64,000 nucleotides of DNA, from assembly GCA_026545225.1 (NCBI GenBank), contig CM048846.1:56052270-56116269 (forward strand), given 5' to 3'. Below, in pieces: positions 47,176 through 60,077 of this stretch. The position numbers were made by a program, and so were the translations under genes. Source of the DNA: Cornus controversa (taxonomy: Eukaryota > Streptophyta > Magnoliopsida > Cornales > Cornaceae). Under the pieces are notes generated by a model that had not been told where the DNA came from, made no database searches, and worked only from the letters and a program-made list of their open reading frames with translations. The first letter of the stretch is position 1. Every line of letters starts with the position of its first letter.

Positions 47176-48357
47176 GTAAATTCCTGGCGAAATTCTGCAA
47201 CCCTATTTTAACCAAGACATCATCCCAACTTCAAATTCGAATATCTCACAATCTATAAGTCCGTTTGACCCGAAATTTGGCATGGATCATCCTCAACATG
47301 TCTAGCATCCAACCCAATTAGAATCATCTAAAAATACCAACCAAAACCCGGGTTATATCCAAATCAATGACTATGGGTCCGAAATTAAACCCTTGCACTA
47401 AAACATGCATATCTTCCTCATTTTATATCCAAACAAGGCCCATGACCTATCAAATTGAAGCTAATACAATTATCCTTCAATACATATAAATTTCATCCAT
47501 GCCATAAACTCAAAATGGACACTTTTGGGCACGTGTTCCCCCCAATGGCTACTCTAATGCCTTAATGGTCATCAAGTATATTCACACAACATGTATTTCA
47601 CAATTGAAATGTAATTCCATCAATTTTTCCTTTCCATCTTCATTCAACAATACATGCATACATTCATTCCATACTCCACTAACTCATAAATATCCATACA
47701 AGAAGTCATAACTCAAGAGAAAAATAGTTCTATAGTTCCATACTTTTCCAACACATACACTTTTCTCAAGAAGCATATATCATTCATATGATTTTCCAAG
47801 TTTATAGTCATTACAAGAATTCATACATAAGGTTCAAAATGCAATGAATTCTACCATGACTACAACTAGATCATTACCGTGCCACAAGCCGACACAGATA
47901 GCCAAATGTACAAATATCCAAAATGTAGCAAAATATAACTAAAATTCCACTCGGACACTCAAGTCCCATCCGTCATTGGCGCCTTATCTGTAAAAAGTTT
48001 AGAATAAAGGGGTGAGCACCACTGCGGCTCAGTAGAGATACCCCAACCCCCCTAAGTGCCGACTCGACACGACCTACATGAATGTATGTCACCACATTTC
48101 ATGTATCATTCAACATATGCCATGTTCATTCACAAGCGATGCATATATAAATAAGAATGCATTAAACACGTGTATCATGCTTCACAATTTAAAATGAAAG
48201 CAATAACATACCCTCGTTCCTCCCTAGGACTCAACCCGGTACCCTAACATGATTTTTGACCAATCATGTGACCTGGGATGCCTCTCACAACTGTCTCACG
48301 ACTTTGGCCTACCCCACCAACATTATACTCCCAGGGTAATATTTTGGTTTACCCATT

Positions 48358-48576
48358 GGTGATTAGTCCGTATCAGCACCGTCACCAAATATTTGCTTAC
48401 TCAAGGTGATTAGACCATATCAGCACCGTCACCGAGTATTAGGTGGCTCAAAGTGGTTAGTCCATATCCGCACCGCCACTGAGCATAATTGGATTCAAGG
48501 TGATTAGTCAATCTCAGCACCGTCACCAAATTCATTGGGTGGCTCAAGGTGATTAGTCCATATCCGCACCGTCACC
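48358..48576 (-). repeat. Tandem hairpin array (3' LTR of young chromovirus)
   Basis: Five repeats begin at 48358, 48405, 48452, 48499 and 48548. On the + strand each has GGTGAT and, 17 bases later, GTCACC. The third repeat has AGTGGT with GCCACT, a paired change at two positions that keeps the stem. Confidence 0.8.
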
Positions 48577-49792
48577 GAGCATAATTGACCCAAATCACCG
48601 ACACCTAGTCTTGACCACATTTCCCCGTTTTCTCACAACGGCCCATATATGTATTTCGCACATATCATAATCAAATATTCCACATTCACACTCCACAATG
48701 CATAAGCTAATTAATGTAACACATAGCATGCATTTTTCATCTCCATGAAGCCACACATAGCATATATATGAATAACTCATACATATAACATCTCATATGC
48801 ATGCAACTCCAAAATTTAGCATGTTTTTCTCATACTACACTAAATGCATAAATTTAGCACATAGAGCTCACATGCATTTAATCATCACACTTTTCACATA
48901 TAATCACATCAATATGTCATACATTTCACATTTATCACATATACCCCAAATTGAGCATATAATTATACATACTCACAATTTCTCAATTTATGCATATTGA
49001 ACCCACATGTTATACTCAACACAAGGTACACTATCTTGCAAGGAAAAGGAACCCAAGAGAAGTAGAACACATCCATCCCTCCCCTCTCACTACCACAAGA
49101 CATGCAAAACACAACCTATACCTTCCATCTTCACCCAAAATCCTAGAATCAACAAGTAGAAGAGAAGGAGAACCCCTACCTCAAAATCCAAGCTTAGAAG
49201 TGGAAGACTCAAATTTCACCAAGCTTCAAACTCCTCCAACGGCAACTTTCCACCGATCAAATCGAAGAGGAGAGTGAGGAGAACAACTTTAATTCTTGGC
49301 TTTACCCTCAAATCTCACTTCTAGGCCCTCAAAACTTAGAGAGAAGGAGAGAAGAGAACTTGTAGAGAGAGAGAATGGGAGAGCCGGCCAAGAGAGAGAG
49401 AGAGAGTGAAAAATCTGATTTTTCCTCTTTTTTTCCATGTATAAATCATATATGTATAATATATTTGGCCCTTTGCAACTAAACCCTCCACCTCTCCTTA
49501 TTTGCTCCTTGTTATGGGTCATTTGCACTTATTTGCAAACTAGCCTTTCCTCTTTTTCTAAAACTTCACTTAAGTCCTTAAACTTACGTCCATACCCCCA
49601 CGACACTTTCTAGAGTCCGTAGTTATTTTCCCCGGGTCACCCGAACCCATTTCAGTCCCACGCCCAAGTCAAAACATAAAGAGACATAAAGAGATCATTT
49701 AAGTCCACTAAGCATGTTATCAAACAATTAATCATGCTTAAAAGTTACCGACCCGTAATTATAATTTAAAAAAAAAATTTCGGGTCATCACA

Positions 49793-49805
49793 ACCTCCCC
49801 ACCTT
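49793..49805 (-). other. Polypurine tract of the young chromovirus
   Basis: AAGGTGGGGAGGT on the minus strand lies directly before the 3' LTR start and is the expected plus-strand primer. Confidence 0.75.
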
Positions 49806-49839
49806 CAAGGAATTTCGTCCTCGAAATTAGACACATACC

Positions 49840-52800
49840 TCAAGTAGTAAATAGCTCGGGGTACTTTGAGCGCACTTCTTGTTCTCGCTCCCACGTAGCC
49901 TCCTCAACTCCGTGATGCTTCCAAAGGACTTTAACCAATGGGATGGTCTTGCCCCGAAGCACTTGCTCCCTAGCATCCAAAACTTGTATCGGTCTTTCTT
50001 CATAAGACACGTCCTCCTCCACAGCAAGATCCGCCCAATCTAATACATGTGAAGGGTCAGGTTCATACTTTCTCAGCATTGAAATGTGGAAAGTATTGTG
50101 TACGCTTGACAGCTGCGGAGGCAATGCCAAGCGATATGCAACCTCACCCACACGATCCAATATCTCGAATGGACCGATAAACCGTGGGGCTAGCTTCCCG
50201 CTACGCCCAAACCTCATCAAACCCCGCCGTGGTGAGACCTTCAAAAAGACATGGTCCCCCACCTCAAATGCTAAAGGCCTCCGCCTTCTGTCGGCATAGC
50301 TCTTCTGACGACTCTGAGCCGTAAGCAAACGCTGTCGTATGATCTTTATCTTTTCTGTAGTCTCTCGGACTATATCTGGCCCCAAAGCCACTGCCTCCCC
50401 GACATCTGTCCAACAAACCGGTGACCTACAAGGTCTCCCGTACAAAGCCTCAAATGGAGCCATCTCAATACTAGCTTGGTAGCTATTGTTGTATGCAAAC
50501 TCCACTAATGGAAGGTGATCCTCCCAACTGCCTCGAAAATCAAGTGCACATGCTCTAAGCATATCCTCCAAGATCTGAATAGTACGCTCTGACTGACCAT
50601 CTGTCTGAGGATGGAAAGCCGTACTGAAATGGAGGTCTGTATCAAGTGCAGCCTGAAAACTCTGCCAAAACCGCGACGTGAATCTTGGATCTCTGTCGGA
50701 CACAATGGAAACTGGCACTCCATGCAGTCTCAAAATCTGATCAATATACAATCGACTAAGAGTGTCCACGTCATCCGTCACTCGAATCGGAAGGAAGTGA
50801 GCCACCTTGGTCAATCTATCCACAATGACCCAAACTGCGTCATGACTCTTCCTCGTCCTAGGTAACCCTGTCACAAAGTCCATAGTGACATGTTCCCACT
50901 TCCACATAGCCACCGATAATGGCTGTAACAACCCCGCCGGTCTTTGATGCTCGGCCTTCACTTGTTGACAAGTGAGGCACCTCGCCACAAATCGTGCGAT
51001 GTCCTTTTTCATGCCCTTCCACCAATATTGTCTACGGAGGTTGTGGTACATCTTGGTACCACCGGGATGTACTGCAAGTCTGGAGCTATGAAACTCCTTC
51101 AGAATCTCATCCCTACAAGCCAATGGAACAACCATTCTGCCTCTGAACCTCAGACCTCCGTCTGAATGGATAACCCAAGCTTCCACTGTTTCCCCGCTCG
51201 TAATCCGAGTGCGAACGTTCTCTAAATCGGTGTCATGCCTCTGCTCCTCAACCACCCTACTCACTAGAGTCGGTTGTGCTATGAGTGTGAACAAAGTGGC
51301 CTGTCCATCACTCTCATTGAAGCATAATCCCATTTCTGAGATGTCTTCCATCATCTTCCACTCTCGGATGGCAATACTAGCTAGATTGCCATGTGACTTC
51401 CGGCTCAATGCATCGGCAACCACATTAGCCTTTCCCGGGTGATACTGAAGATCAAAGTTGTAGTCTTCCATGTATTCAACCCATCTCCTTTGCCTCATAT
51501 TCAAGTCCTTTTGTGTAAAAAGGTACTTCAAGCTCTTATGATCGGAGAAAATCTCAAACTTCTCTCCGTAGAGATAATGCCTCCACATTTTCAAAGCAAA
51601 AATTACCGCTGCCAACTCCAAGTCATGAGTCGGGTAGTTCTGCTCGTGGATTTTCAACTGTCGAGAACCATATGCAACAACCTTCTCGGTCTGCATCAAC
51701 ACACATCCCAAACCATCCCGTGAAGCATCACAGTAGATGACATAACCCAAACCGCGCTCGGGAATAATCAAAATCGGAGCACTAGTCAATCTACGCTTCA
51801 ATTCCATAAAGGAATGTTCACAAGCCTCGTTCCACTCAAACTTAACTCCCTTACGAGTAAGCTTGGTCATTGGCGCCGCTAACTTTGAAAAGTCTTTCAC
51901 GAAACGCCGGTAATATCCTGCCAATCCCAAGAAGCTACGTATCTCGAATACGTTTTTAGGCCTTTCCCAATTCATTACCGCTTCAATCTTAAAAGGGTCT
52001 ACTGATACTCCTCCTTCCGACACCACGTGTCCTAGGAATTTCACCTTCGTTAGCCAAAATTCGCATTTCTCAAATTTTGCATACAAACGGTGTTCTCTCA
52101 AAATCTGCAACACTGTCCTCAAGTGGATCTCATGCTCCTCCATAGAAGAAGAATACACGAGAATGTCATCCACAAAGACCACCACGAACCTATCCAAGTA
52201 TACTCTGAATATCCGGTTCATCAAATCCATGAATGCTGCCGGTGCGTTCGTCAATCCAAATGGCATCACTAGAAACTCATAGTGGCCATACCTAGTCCGA
52301 AAGGCTGTCTTTGGAATGTCCTCTTCCCTTACCCTCAACTGGTAATACCCCGACCTCAAGTCGATCTTTGAAAAACAAGTCGAACCCTTGAGCTGGTCAA
52401 ACAAATCGTCTATCCTTGGTAAAGGATACTTGTTCTTAACCGTTGCTTGGTTCAACTTACGGTAGTCAATGCATAACCGTAAAGATCCGTCCTTCTTTTT
52501 AGCAAATAGGACCGGAGCTCCCCAAGGTGATGTACTAGGTCGTACAAATCCCTTGTCCAACAACTCTTGCAACTGATCTTTCAACTCCTTCAACTCAGCC
52601 GGTGCCATCCGGTACGGTGCCATAGAGATAGGCGCGGTACCCGGAGCAAGATCAATGCTAAACACCACGTCTCTTATCGGAGGTAACTCTGTCAAGTCCC
52701 CCGGAAACACATCCACAAACTCTCTAACCACCGGTGGAAATCCTCCACTAGTCATAATTTCATCCTCCTCTGCTAATAAGCTAGCTAGGAAATATCCAAC

Positions 52801-54453
52801 CCCGTTCCTCACACCGGAACCAAGCAAAGATGGAACGTAGAAATCATCCCGCTCTCCTACAAAATAGAAGCAATCACCCTCGGGTGTGCACACTGTTACT
52901 CTCCTACGGAGACAATCAATCGTGGCTCTAAATGTAGTTAACCAGTCCATACCTAGAATGACATCAAAAGTGGTCATGTCTAGCAACACAAAGTCGAACA
53001 CTAGTCGACGCCCAGCAACCTCGATCTCGCAAGACCGACATACTCTATCCAGGGTAACCCTACCCCCAACCGGTGTATCAATGGACAATGGTGACTCCAG
53101 TGATGACACCCTCGGCCCCAAGGCACAAGCAAATGCAATGGAAATGAATGAATGTGATGCACCTGAATCTATCAACACCCTAGCCCACGAGCTAGAAACC
53201 AAGAAAATACCTCTGACCACTGACGGTCCCGGTATGTCCTCTGCAGGAGCAAGCGTGAACACACGGCCCCGTGACTGCTGACCAGTCCCCTGTAACCCTG
53301 ACTGCTGACTCGAAGCAGGTGTAGGACCCCTCGCAACTCGAGATCCCTGAGCTGATTGTGCTGGCTGAGACGGTGGTAAAGCTCTAAAGCCAGACTGAGC
53401 TGTAGTTGTCTGCCCAGCCCTCTGCTGAGACCCTGCACCACTCGGTGTCCCCTGTCTAAGCGGGCAACTGAATTTCATATGTCCAGGCTGCTTACAATAG
53501 TAGCATACCTTTTCTCTGGCTGTTCCTGCAGGCATGGGTGCCACTGCATGACCCTGTGGGCACTCCCTACTGTAGTGGCCAATTTGATGGCAATTATAGC
53601 ACTCCGCAGAAGATCGTAAAGATCTGGTAGGCAAGGCCAATGAAGGTACCGGGCGAGCTTGCTGCTGCCCCTGAAAACTGGACCTGCCTTCCCTGTTCCT
53701 CTTCCTCCCCTGCCCACTCGAAGCAGTACCCGTACTCTTCGCCTGTTGTTTAGACTCCCATATCCTTTGGGTGTCTCTGTCATCTTCCTCAGCCACTAAG
53801 GCTCTATCAACCACATCATTGTAGGTCCTCAAGCCCAAGATGGACACCCTCTTCCTGATTGAGGTTTTCAATCCCTTCACAAACTTTTTCACCTTTAGCT
53901 CTTCATTAGCTACCATCTCTGGGGCAAAACGAGCTAATGAGGTATATTTGGTCTCATACCCCATCACGTCTAAGTCCCCTTGGACTAAGTCTATGAACTC
54001 TTGCCTCATCCGATCTCTCACTGAAGTCGGAAAGAACTTATCAAAGAATAAACCCTTGAAGGTTTCCCAGTCCATAGTCTCAATGTCGTGGGTATTCCCG
54101 ATGAACTGCCACCACCGATCGGCTTCCCCTTGTAAGTGAAGTGCCGCTATTCCCACTTTCAAGTCCTCATCAATTGCAAGAGCAACCATGAGTTTATGTG
54201 TCCGATCTATCCAACCCTCCGCCACTAGTGGGTCACGTGCACCATCAAAAGTAGGCGGCTTAAATTTCACATATTCTTTCATTGCAACCATTTGGCGGCT
54301 CAAGGCGACCCTAGGCAATGCCTGAACCTCCTCTTCCCTAGCTTCCCTAGCCATCCGCCTCATAGTGTCCGCCATTTCACGCATAAACTGCGTTCCATCA
54401 TTTGGCTCCTGAGGAGCATCAGCGCCTATGTCTCGCGCTCTCCTTGGAGGCAT
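49840..54453 (-). CDS. Gag-pol polyprotein of the young chromovirus
   Basis: A single 1537-residue frame from the ATG at 54453 ([10 protein letters not shown]). An in-frame ATG 27 codons upstream exists, but the MPPRR start is shared with element A and fits better. Domains in order: gag (about 55-210), two CCHC zinc knuckles (285-298, 317-330), aspartic protease (LIDSGAS, 427-433), reverse transcriptase (about 630-810, catalytic FVDD 760-763), RNase H (about 905-1020, YCDAS and ADALS), and integrase with an HHCC finger (His1122, His1129, Cys1159, Cys1162). The integrase core has D1192, D1253 and E1289, followed by a GPF-type module (about 1422-1460). A chromodomain lies at about 1486-1535 ([14 protein letters not shown]). 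Length and order match chromoviruses, where the chromodomain is thought to steer insertion to heterochromatin. It looks whole. Shorter frames inside it in other phases are shadows. Confidence 0.95.
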   Translation of the reverse strand: MPPRRARDIGADAPQEPNDGTQFMREMADTMRRMAREAREEEVQALPRVALSRQMVAMKEYVKFKPPTFDGARDPLVAEGWIDRTHKLMVALAIDEDLKVGIAALHLQGEADRWWQFIGNTHDIETMDWETFKGLFFDKFFPTSVRDRMRQEFIDLVQGDLDVMGYETKYTSLARFAPEMVANEELKVKKFVKGLKTSIRKRVSILGLRTYNDVVDRALVAEEDDRDTQRIWESKQQAKSTGTASSGQGRKRNREGRSSFQGQQQARPVPSLALPTRSLRSSAECYNCHQIGHYSRECPQGHAVAPMPAGTAREKVCYYCKQPGHMKFSCPLRQGTPSGAGSQQRAGQTTTAQSGFRALPPSQPAQSAQGSRVARGPTPASSQQSGLQGTGQQSRGRVFTLAPAEDIPGPSVVRGIFLVSSSWARVLIDSGASHSFISIAFACALGPRVSSLESPLSIDTPVGGRVTLDRVCRSCEIEVAGRRLVFDFVLLDMTTFDVILGMDWLTTFRATIDCLRRRVTVCTPEGDCFYFVGERDDFYVPSLLGSGVRNGVGYFLASLLAEEDEIMTSGGFPPVVREFVDVFPGDLTELPPIRDVVFSIDLAPGTAPISMAPYRMAPAELKELKDQLQELLDKGFVRPSTSPWGAPVLFAKKKDGSLRLCIDYRKLNQATVKNKYPLPRIDDLFDQLKGSTCFSKIDLRSGYYQLRVREEDIPKTAFRTRYGHYEFLVMPFGLTNAPAAFMDLMNRIFRVYLDRFVVVFVDDILVYSSSMEEHEIHLRTVLQILREHRLYAKFEKCEFWLTKVKFLGHVVSEGGVSVDPFKIEAVMNWERPKNVFEIRSFLGLAGYYRRFVKDFSKLAAPMTKLTRKGVKFEWNEACEHSFMELKRRLTSAPILIIPERGLGYVIYCDASRDGLGCVLMQTEKVVAYGSRQLKIHEQNYPTHDLELAAVIFALKMWRHYLYGEKFEIFSDHKSLKYLFTQKDLNMRQRRWVEYMEDYNFDLQYHPGKANVVADALSRKSHGNLASIAIREWKMMEDISEMGLCFNESDGQATLFTLIAQPTLVSRVVEEQRHDTDLENVRTRITSGETVEAWVIHSDGGLRFRGRMVVPLACRDEILKEFHSSRLAVHPGGTKMYHNLRRQYWWKGMKKDIARFVARCLTCQQVKAEHQRPAGLLQPLSVAMWKWEHVTMDFVTGLPRTRKSHDAVWVIVDRLTKVAHFLPIRVTDDVDTLSRLYIDQILRLHGVPVSIVSDRDPRFTSRFWQSFQAALDTDLHFSTAFHPQTDGQSERTIQILEDMLRACALDFRGSWEDHLPLVEFAYNNSYQASIEMAPFEALYGRPCRSPVCWTDVGEAVALGPDIVRETTEKIKIIRQRLLTAQSRQKSYADRRRRPLAFEVGDHVFLKVSPRRGLMRFGRSGKLAPRFIGPFEILDRVGEVAYRLALPPQLSSVHNTFHISMLRKYEPDPSHVLDWADLAVEEDVSYEERPIQVLDAREQVLRGKTIPLVKVLWKHHGVEEATWEREQEVRSKYPELFTT

Positions 54454-54699
54454 TTTGCTATATGCACCACAAGAAGAAAAATTTAGAATTAAGGAATGTA
54501 CTCTTCTTACATCATTTCCATTATGCCTACACATGCCAAGTCAATTCAATCCACAAAAGCATGCCAAGAAAACGTAAGCATAATTCAAGTTCCACATAAG
54601 CAATTTCCAGTTAAGGTCTAAACATTCATGTGAATCCAACCTTCTCAATTCACACATGGTATAACCATCACCCGTCGCCCCTAGGTATTCTAACCTAGA

Positions 54700-54711
54700 G
54701 CTCTGATACCA
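54700..54711 (-). other. Primer-binding site of the young chromovirus
   Basis: On the minus strand TGGTATCAGAGC lies 3 bp after the 5' LTR end and is a perfect match to the initiator Met tRNA 3' end. Confidence 0.88.
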
Positions 54712-54714
54712 TTC

Positions 54715-57700
54715 TGTCACGCCCCGGAATCCGGGCCCCGAGACTCCCCCAGACCGACTCGAATCCCGAGTGTGAACCTGTCCATTAATTCCTAATGGAC
54801 CATCTTAACATTTCATTACCACAGAAGCCTAGTCACCCACTTGTAATTACCTATGCACAAGTCAACATCACCTAACCTCAATGGCCTCAACCAAACAATC
54901 CTTCGAATGCTTCCAACCCACAAATACGAACATATAACTCCTTGTGAGTTTATAATCAATGTCTGAAAATGAAACCATTGGAAAGAGGGTTTAAAAATAC
55001 ACAATTTCAAAAAAAGAATCATCGAAATCCGATTTGAAACGAAGGAGATATGCCTTTTTGAAGTTAGACAAAACACTGTTTGAATAGTGCATGCTGTAAA
55101 AGGGGGATCGATCGCCCAAGGTCGACCGAGGCTGATTTCTTAGGCTTTTACAGGGGCGATCGATCGCCGTGAATGAGGGCGATCGATCGCCGTAAATTCC
55201 TGGCGAAATTCTGCAACCCTATTTTAACCAAGACATCATCCCAACTTCAAATTCGAATATCTCACAATCTATAAGTCCGTTTGACCCGAAATTTGGCATG
55301 GATCATCCTCAACATGTCTAGCATCCAACCCAATTAGAATCATCTAAAAATACCAACCAAAACCCGGGTTATATCCAAATCAATGACTATGGGTCCGAAA
55401 TTAAACCCTTGCACTAAAACATGCATATCTTCCTCATTTTATATCCAAACAAGGCCCATGACCTATCAAATTGAAGCTAATACAATTATCCTTCAATACA
55501 TATAAATTTCATCCATGCCATAAACTCAAAATGGACACTTTTGGGCACGTGTTCCCCCCAATGGCTACTCTAATGCCTTAATGGTCATCAAGTATATTCA
55601 CACAACATGTATTTCACAATTGAAATGTAATTCCATCAATTTTTCCTTTCCATCTTCATTCAACAATACATGCATACATTCATTCCATACTCCACTAACT
55701 CATAAATATCCATACAAGAAGTCATAACTCAAGAGAAAAATAGTTCTATAGTTCCATACTTTTCCAACACATACACTTTTCTCAAGAAGCATATATCATT
55801 CATATGATTTTCCAAGTTTATAGTCATTACAAGAATTCATACATAAGGTTCAAAATGCAATGAATTCTACCATGACTACAACTAGATCATTACCGTGCCA
55901 CAAGCCGGCACAGATAGCCAAATATACAAATATCCAAAATGTAGCAAAATATAACTAAAATTCCACTCGGACACTCAAGTCCCATCCGTTATTGGCGCCT
56001 TATCTGTAAAAAGTTTAGAATAAAGGGGTGAGCACCACTGCGGCTCAGTAGAGATACCCCAACCCCCCTAAGTGCCGACTCGACACGACCTACATGAATG
56101 TATGTCACCACATTTCATGTATCATTCAACATATGCCATGTTCATTCACAAGCGATGCATATATAAATAAGAATGCATTAAACACGTGTATCATGCTTCA
56201 CAATTTAAAATGAAAGCAATAACATACCCTCGTTCCTCCCTAGGACTCAACCCGGTACCCTAACATGATTTTTGACCAATCATGTGACCTGGGATGCCTC
56301 TCACAACTGTCTCACGACTTTGGCCTACCCCACCAACATTATACTCCCAGGGTAATATTTTGGTTTACCCATTGGTGATTAGTCCGTATCAGCACCGTCA
56401 CCAAATATTTGCTTACTCAAGGTGATTAGACCATATCAGCACCGTCACCGAGTATTAGGTGGCTCAAAGTGGTTAGTCCATATCCGCACCGCCACTGAGC
56501 ATAATTGGATTCAAGGTGATTAGTCAATCTCAGCACCGTCACCAAATTCATTGGGTGGCTCAAGGTGATTAGTCCATATCCGCACCGTCACCGAGCATAA
56601 TTGACCCAAATCACCGACACCTAGTCTTGACCACATTTCCCCGTTTTCTCACAACGGCCCATATATGTATTTCGCACATATCATAATCAAATATTCCACA
56701 TTCACACTCCACAATGCATAAGCTAATTAATGTAACACATAGCATGCATTTTTCATCTCCATGAAGCCACACATAGCATATATATGAATAACTCATACAT
56801 ATAACATCTCATATGCATGCAACTCCAAAATTTAGCATGTTTTTCTCATACTACACTAAATGCATAAATTTAGCACATAGAGCTCACATGCATTTAATCA
56901 TCACACTTTTCACATATAATCACATCAATATGTCATACATTTCACATTTATCACATATACCCCAAATTGAGCATATAATTATACATACTCACAATTTCTC
57001 AATTTATGCATATTGAACCCACATGTTATACTCAACACAAGGTACACTATCTTGCAAGGAAAAGGAACCCAAGAGAAGTAGAACACATCCATCCCTCCCC
57101 TCTCACTACCACAAGACATGCAAAACACAACCTATACCTTCCATCTTCACCCAAAATCCTAGAATCAACAAGTAGAAGAGAAGGAGAACCCCTACCTCAA
57201 AATCCAAGCTTAGAAGTGGAAGACTCAAATTTCACCAAGCTTCAAACTCCTCCAACGGCAACTTTCCACCGATCAAATCGAAGAGGAGAGTGAGGAGAAC
57301 AACTTTAATTCTTGGCTTTACCCTCAAATCTCACTTCTAGGCCCTCAAAACTTAGAGAGAAGGAGAGAAGAGAACTTGTAGAGAGAGAGAATGGGAGAGC
57401 CGGCCAAGAGAGAGAGAGAGAGTGAAAAATCTGATTTTTCCTCTTTTTTTCCATGTATAAATCATATATGTATAATATATTTGGCCCTTTGCAACTAAAC
57501 CCTCCACCTCTCCTTATTTGCTCCTTGTTATGGGTCATTTGCACTTATTTGCAAACTAGCCTTTCCTCTTTTTCTAAAACTTCACTTAAGTCCTTAAACT
57601 TACGTCCATACCCCCACGACACTTTCTAGAGTCCGTAGTTATTTTCCCCGGGTCACCCGAACCCATTTCAGTCCCACGCCCAAGTCAAAACATAAAGAGA

Positions 57701-57808
57701 CATAAAGAGATCATTTAAGTCCACTAAGCATGTTATCAAACAATTAATCATGCTTAAAAGTTACCGACCCGTAATTATAATTTAAAAAAAAAATTTCGGG
57801 TCATCACA
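54715..57808 (-). repeat. 5' LTR of the young chromovirus
   Basis: It is 3094 bp and collinear with 46699-49792 at a constant offset of 8016 bases. It carries the same hairpin array (56374-56592), palindrome cluster (55102-55191) and CACGTG hairpin (55533-55556). It should hold the promoter for the element RNA. Confidence 0.92.
56374..56592 (-). repeat. Tandem hairpin array (5' LTR of young chromovirus)
   Basis: Same five-repeat array as at 48358-48576. It begins about 1.2 kb into the LTR on the minus strand, downstream of the TATA-like stretch near 57460-57480. Confidence 0.8.
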
Positions 57809-57813
57809 GGACT

Positions 57814-58016
57814 GGATATAGACCGCTTTGCAAGCAAGGACACAATAAAAGTGGGACTTAAGGCAAGTTGATTCTTGCCTCTATCTGCTACGTATATATT
57901 TTATTATATTGGTTAATTTATATATGTTTCTTAATTTGATCATATGTGGTGTTTGTATATATATATGTGCATATATATATATAAAGAGGTGATTGTGGTG
58001 TGTACGTAGGATGTGA

Positions 58017-58051
<35 letters not shown>

Positions 58052-58791
58052 TGTGTATATATATATTTGAGATATGAAAGCATGTTAGATTTAAATGCTT
58101 GTGTACATTGCGATATGTATATATGTAGATTGAGCCCATGTGAAACATGCTAACTTATATCTGTTTAGCTAAGTATTGTTTTGTATGCATAGGTGGATGT
58201 TATGCATGGATTGAAATATATATATGATTATATATTGAGGTGGTAAAAAAAATGCATACTAAATATGATTATAGTAATGACGAACATTTGAAAAATATGA
58301 TTATGATATGCTAAGTGTTATATATGTGCATAATACATATGTGGGTGACAGAATATATATGTGGTTATATATTGTGAATGAAAATCATACTAGTTACTTG
58401 TAATAAATGTATGTCTCGAGTGGAAGTATGATTATATTAATGCTAGTATACGTGCATATAGGACCTATATGCAGGATTTGACATATACGTGATTATATGT
58501 GAGTTTATGTGAGTTAAATGTATGCTATCTTCATATAGAAATGTGTGCATTGGTGAAGCATAATTAAAATGTGCTTAAGTGAAGTTTGTGAGCATATGTG
58601 AGTTTTATGCTAGGTTTTACATGTATAGGTAATCATACATGTGACTTTGTGGGGGTGAAATGCATGCTAAGTTTTTTTGTAACTTACTTATACATTGTGT
58701 AGCATGAATCTTAGATGCTTGTTTATATATGTCTAAAATGCATGTATGGGGCCGTTGTGAGAAGAACAGGAAAATGTGGGAGAGTAACCTA
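57814..58791 (+). other. Second part of solo LTR S, low-complexity section
   Basis: No gene was found. It is AT-rich with many TATATATG and ATGTGCATAT words, including an AT run at about 58021-58050. It continues the LTR after the nested chromovirus. Confidence 0.6.
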
Positions 58792-59105
58792 TTCACCTTG
58801 GAGTATGTGATGACTCGATAAAAATCTTGAAAGCGATGTAATCACCTTGGAGTTTGTGATGACTCGGTGATAACCCATTAAATCATCTTGGAGTATGTGA
58901 TGACTCAGTGATGATCTATTTAACCACCTTGGAGTATATGATTTACTCGGTGATGTATTCCGAAACTATCTAACCACCTTGGAGTATGTGACTTACTCGG
59001 TGATGTATTCCGGGACTATCCAATTGCCTTGGAGTATGTGATTTACTCGGTGAGGAGATCCTGAAGCCACCTAACCACCTCAAAGTATGTGACTTACTCG
59101 ATGGC
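58792..59105 (+). repeat. Tandem hairpin array in solo LTR S
   Basis: Seven repeats of about 45-50 bp contain ATCACCTTGGAGTATGTGA and ACTCGGTGAT. They are related in sequence to the array in solo LTR B (21616-21825), with a different loop. Stems are ATCACC...GGTGAT, decayed in some repeats. Confidence 0.7.
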
Positions 59106-59949
59106 GGTATCGAGAGTGTGTGAGAAGCGTCTCAGGTCGCATGGTTGGTTAAGAATCATGCTAGGATATTGGGTTGAGTTCGAGATGGAGACAAGAGGAT
59201 GATACTGCTTTCATGTTAAATTGAGAAGCATGCTATGTGATTAACGCATTCTTATATATATATGCGTTGCTTGTGAATGAACATGATATATGTTGGATGT
59301 TTATTACTTTTGAGCATGTTGTATGGTTTAAGTGCATCTTCATTACATTTGAGATTGCTACTTGTTGAGTAGGAGACGTGGTGATTGATTTACATTGTTT
59401 ATGTAAATGTTTAGACATATATGTTCTTTATACATATTGGTGCTGGATGTTTACTGCTTTCAAGCATGTTGCAAATGATTTCAAAAATCATGTGTAGTTG
59501 ACTTATATGTTCATATGTGCTATACTTGCCATATGCATTGCTGGTTTATGTATGCTAGGTGGAGCATGATTTAAATATTGTGATATATTTAAATGCGTAT
59601 GTTTTTGAAAATATGTGAGGATCAACTTGCTGCAGCAGGGATAGTATGGTTTGGCATACCTTGTTGGGCCTTTGAGCTCACCCCCTCCCAGGTTTTGCAG
59701 GTATTGCTAACTTTGGAGTCAGTTAGGGGGCTGATAGTACCAGTTGCAGAGGTAGTGATTAGATACCTTAGAATATGATTTATGTCCAGGATATTAGATA
59801 GATGTTGTACATTTAGATTAAATGTAACTGGACATTGTATGTTAGGTAATTTATCCCAGTTGTACATTTCATTTAATGTATGTATATGAGACGGACATTC
59901 AAGGACTGAGACATATTTCAATTGTAATATGCATGTTGTAGGAATGCTG

Positions 59950-60077
59950 GGGGGACACGTGCTAAGAAGTGTCCATTTTGAATTTAAGATATAAATGCTG
60001 GGGGGACACGTTCCCAAAAGTGTCAATTTGAATTTAGGATGTGAATGTTGGGGGGACACGTGCCCAGAAGTGTCCAT
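59950..60077 (+). repeat. Triple CACGTG hairpin motif in solo LTR S
   Basis: Three direct repeats of about 50-55 bp each begin GGGGGGACACGTG and continue with GTGTCCATTTTGAATTT. The first has GGACAC at 59953-59958 pairing with GTGTCC at 59969-59974. Single or double copies occur in the young LTRs and in LTR A. Confidence 0.7.

Larger units (their letters stand above)
46699..49792 (-). repeat. 3' LTR of the young chromovirus
   Basis: On the minus strand it starts TGTGATGACCCGAAATTT at 49792 and ends GGGGCGTGACA at 46699. A TATA-like stretch lies near 49440-49465, followed downstream by a GA-rich leader (about 49340-49410), which places the hairpin array and palindrome cluster in the probably transcribed part. 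Confidence 0.92.
46699..57808 (-). mobile_element. Complete young Ty3/gypsy chromovirus (Tekay/Del-like), 11.1 kb
   Basis: It has two 3094-bp LTRs (46699-49792 and 54715-57808) and an exact 5-bp target duplication GGACT (46694-46698 and 57809-57813). There is a primer site next to the 5' LTR, a purine tract next to the 3' LTR and one uninterrupted gag-pol frame. I saw only about three differences between the LTRs, with no length change. At a plant LTR clock of about 1.3e-8 per site per year (an assumed, rice-based rate) that means well under 0.1 million years. It looks whole. The C-terminal chromodomain, long LTRs and double zinc knuckle suggest the Tekay/Del lineage; the lineage call is less sure than the superfamily. 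Confidence 0.93.

Noticed and set aside
48990-49277. A 95-codon frame found identically at 57006-57293
   Set aside because: The two copies are simply the two LTRs of the young chromovirus. No homology to a protein was recognised.
46699-49792. Segmental duplication of 3.1 kb with 54715-57808
   Set aside because: It is fully explained as the LTR pair of one element, with primer site, purine tract and GGACT duplications.
53475-53783. Several 60-100 codon frames on both strands between 49.8 and 54.6 kb
   Set aside because: They are shadows of the 1537-codon gag-pol frame in other phases.
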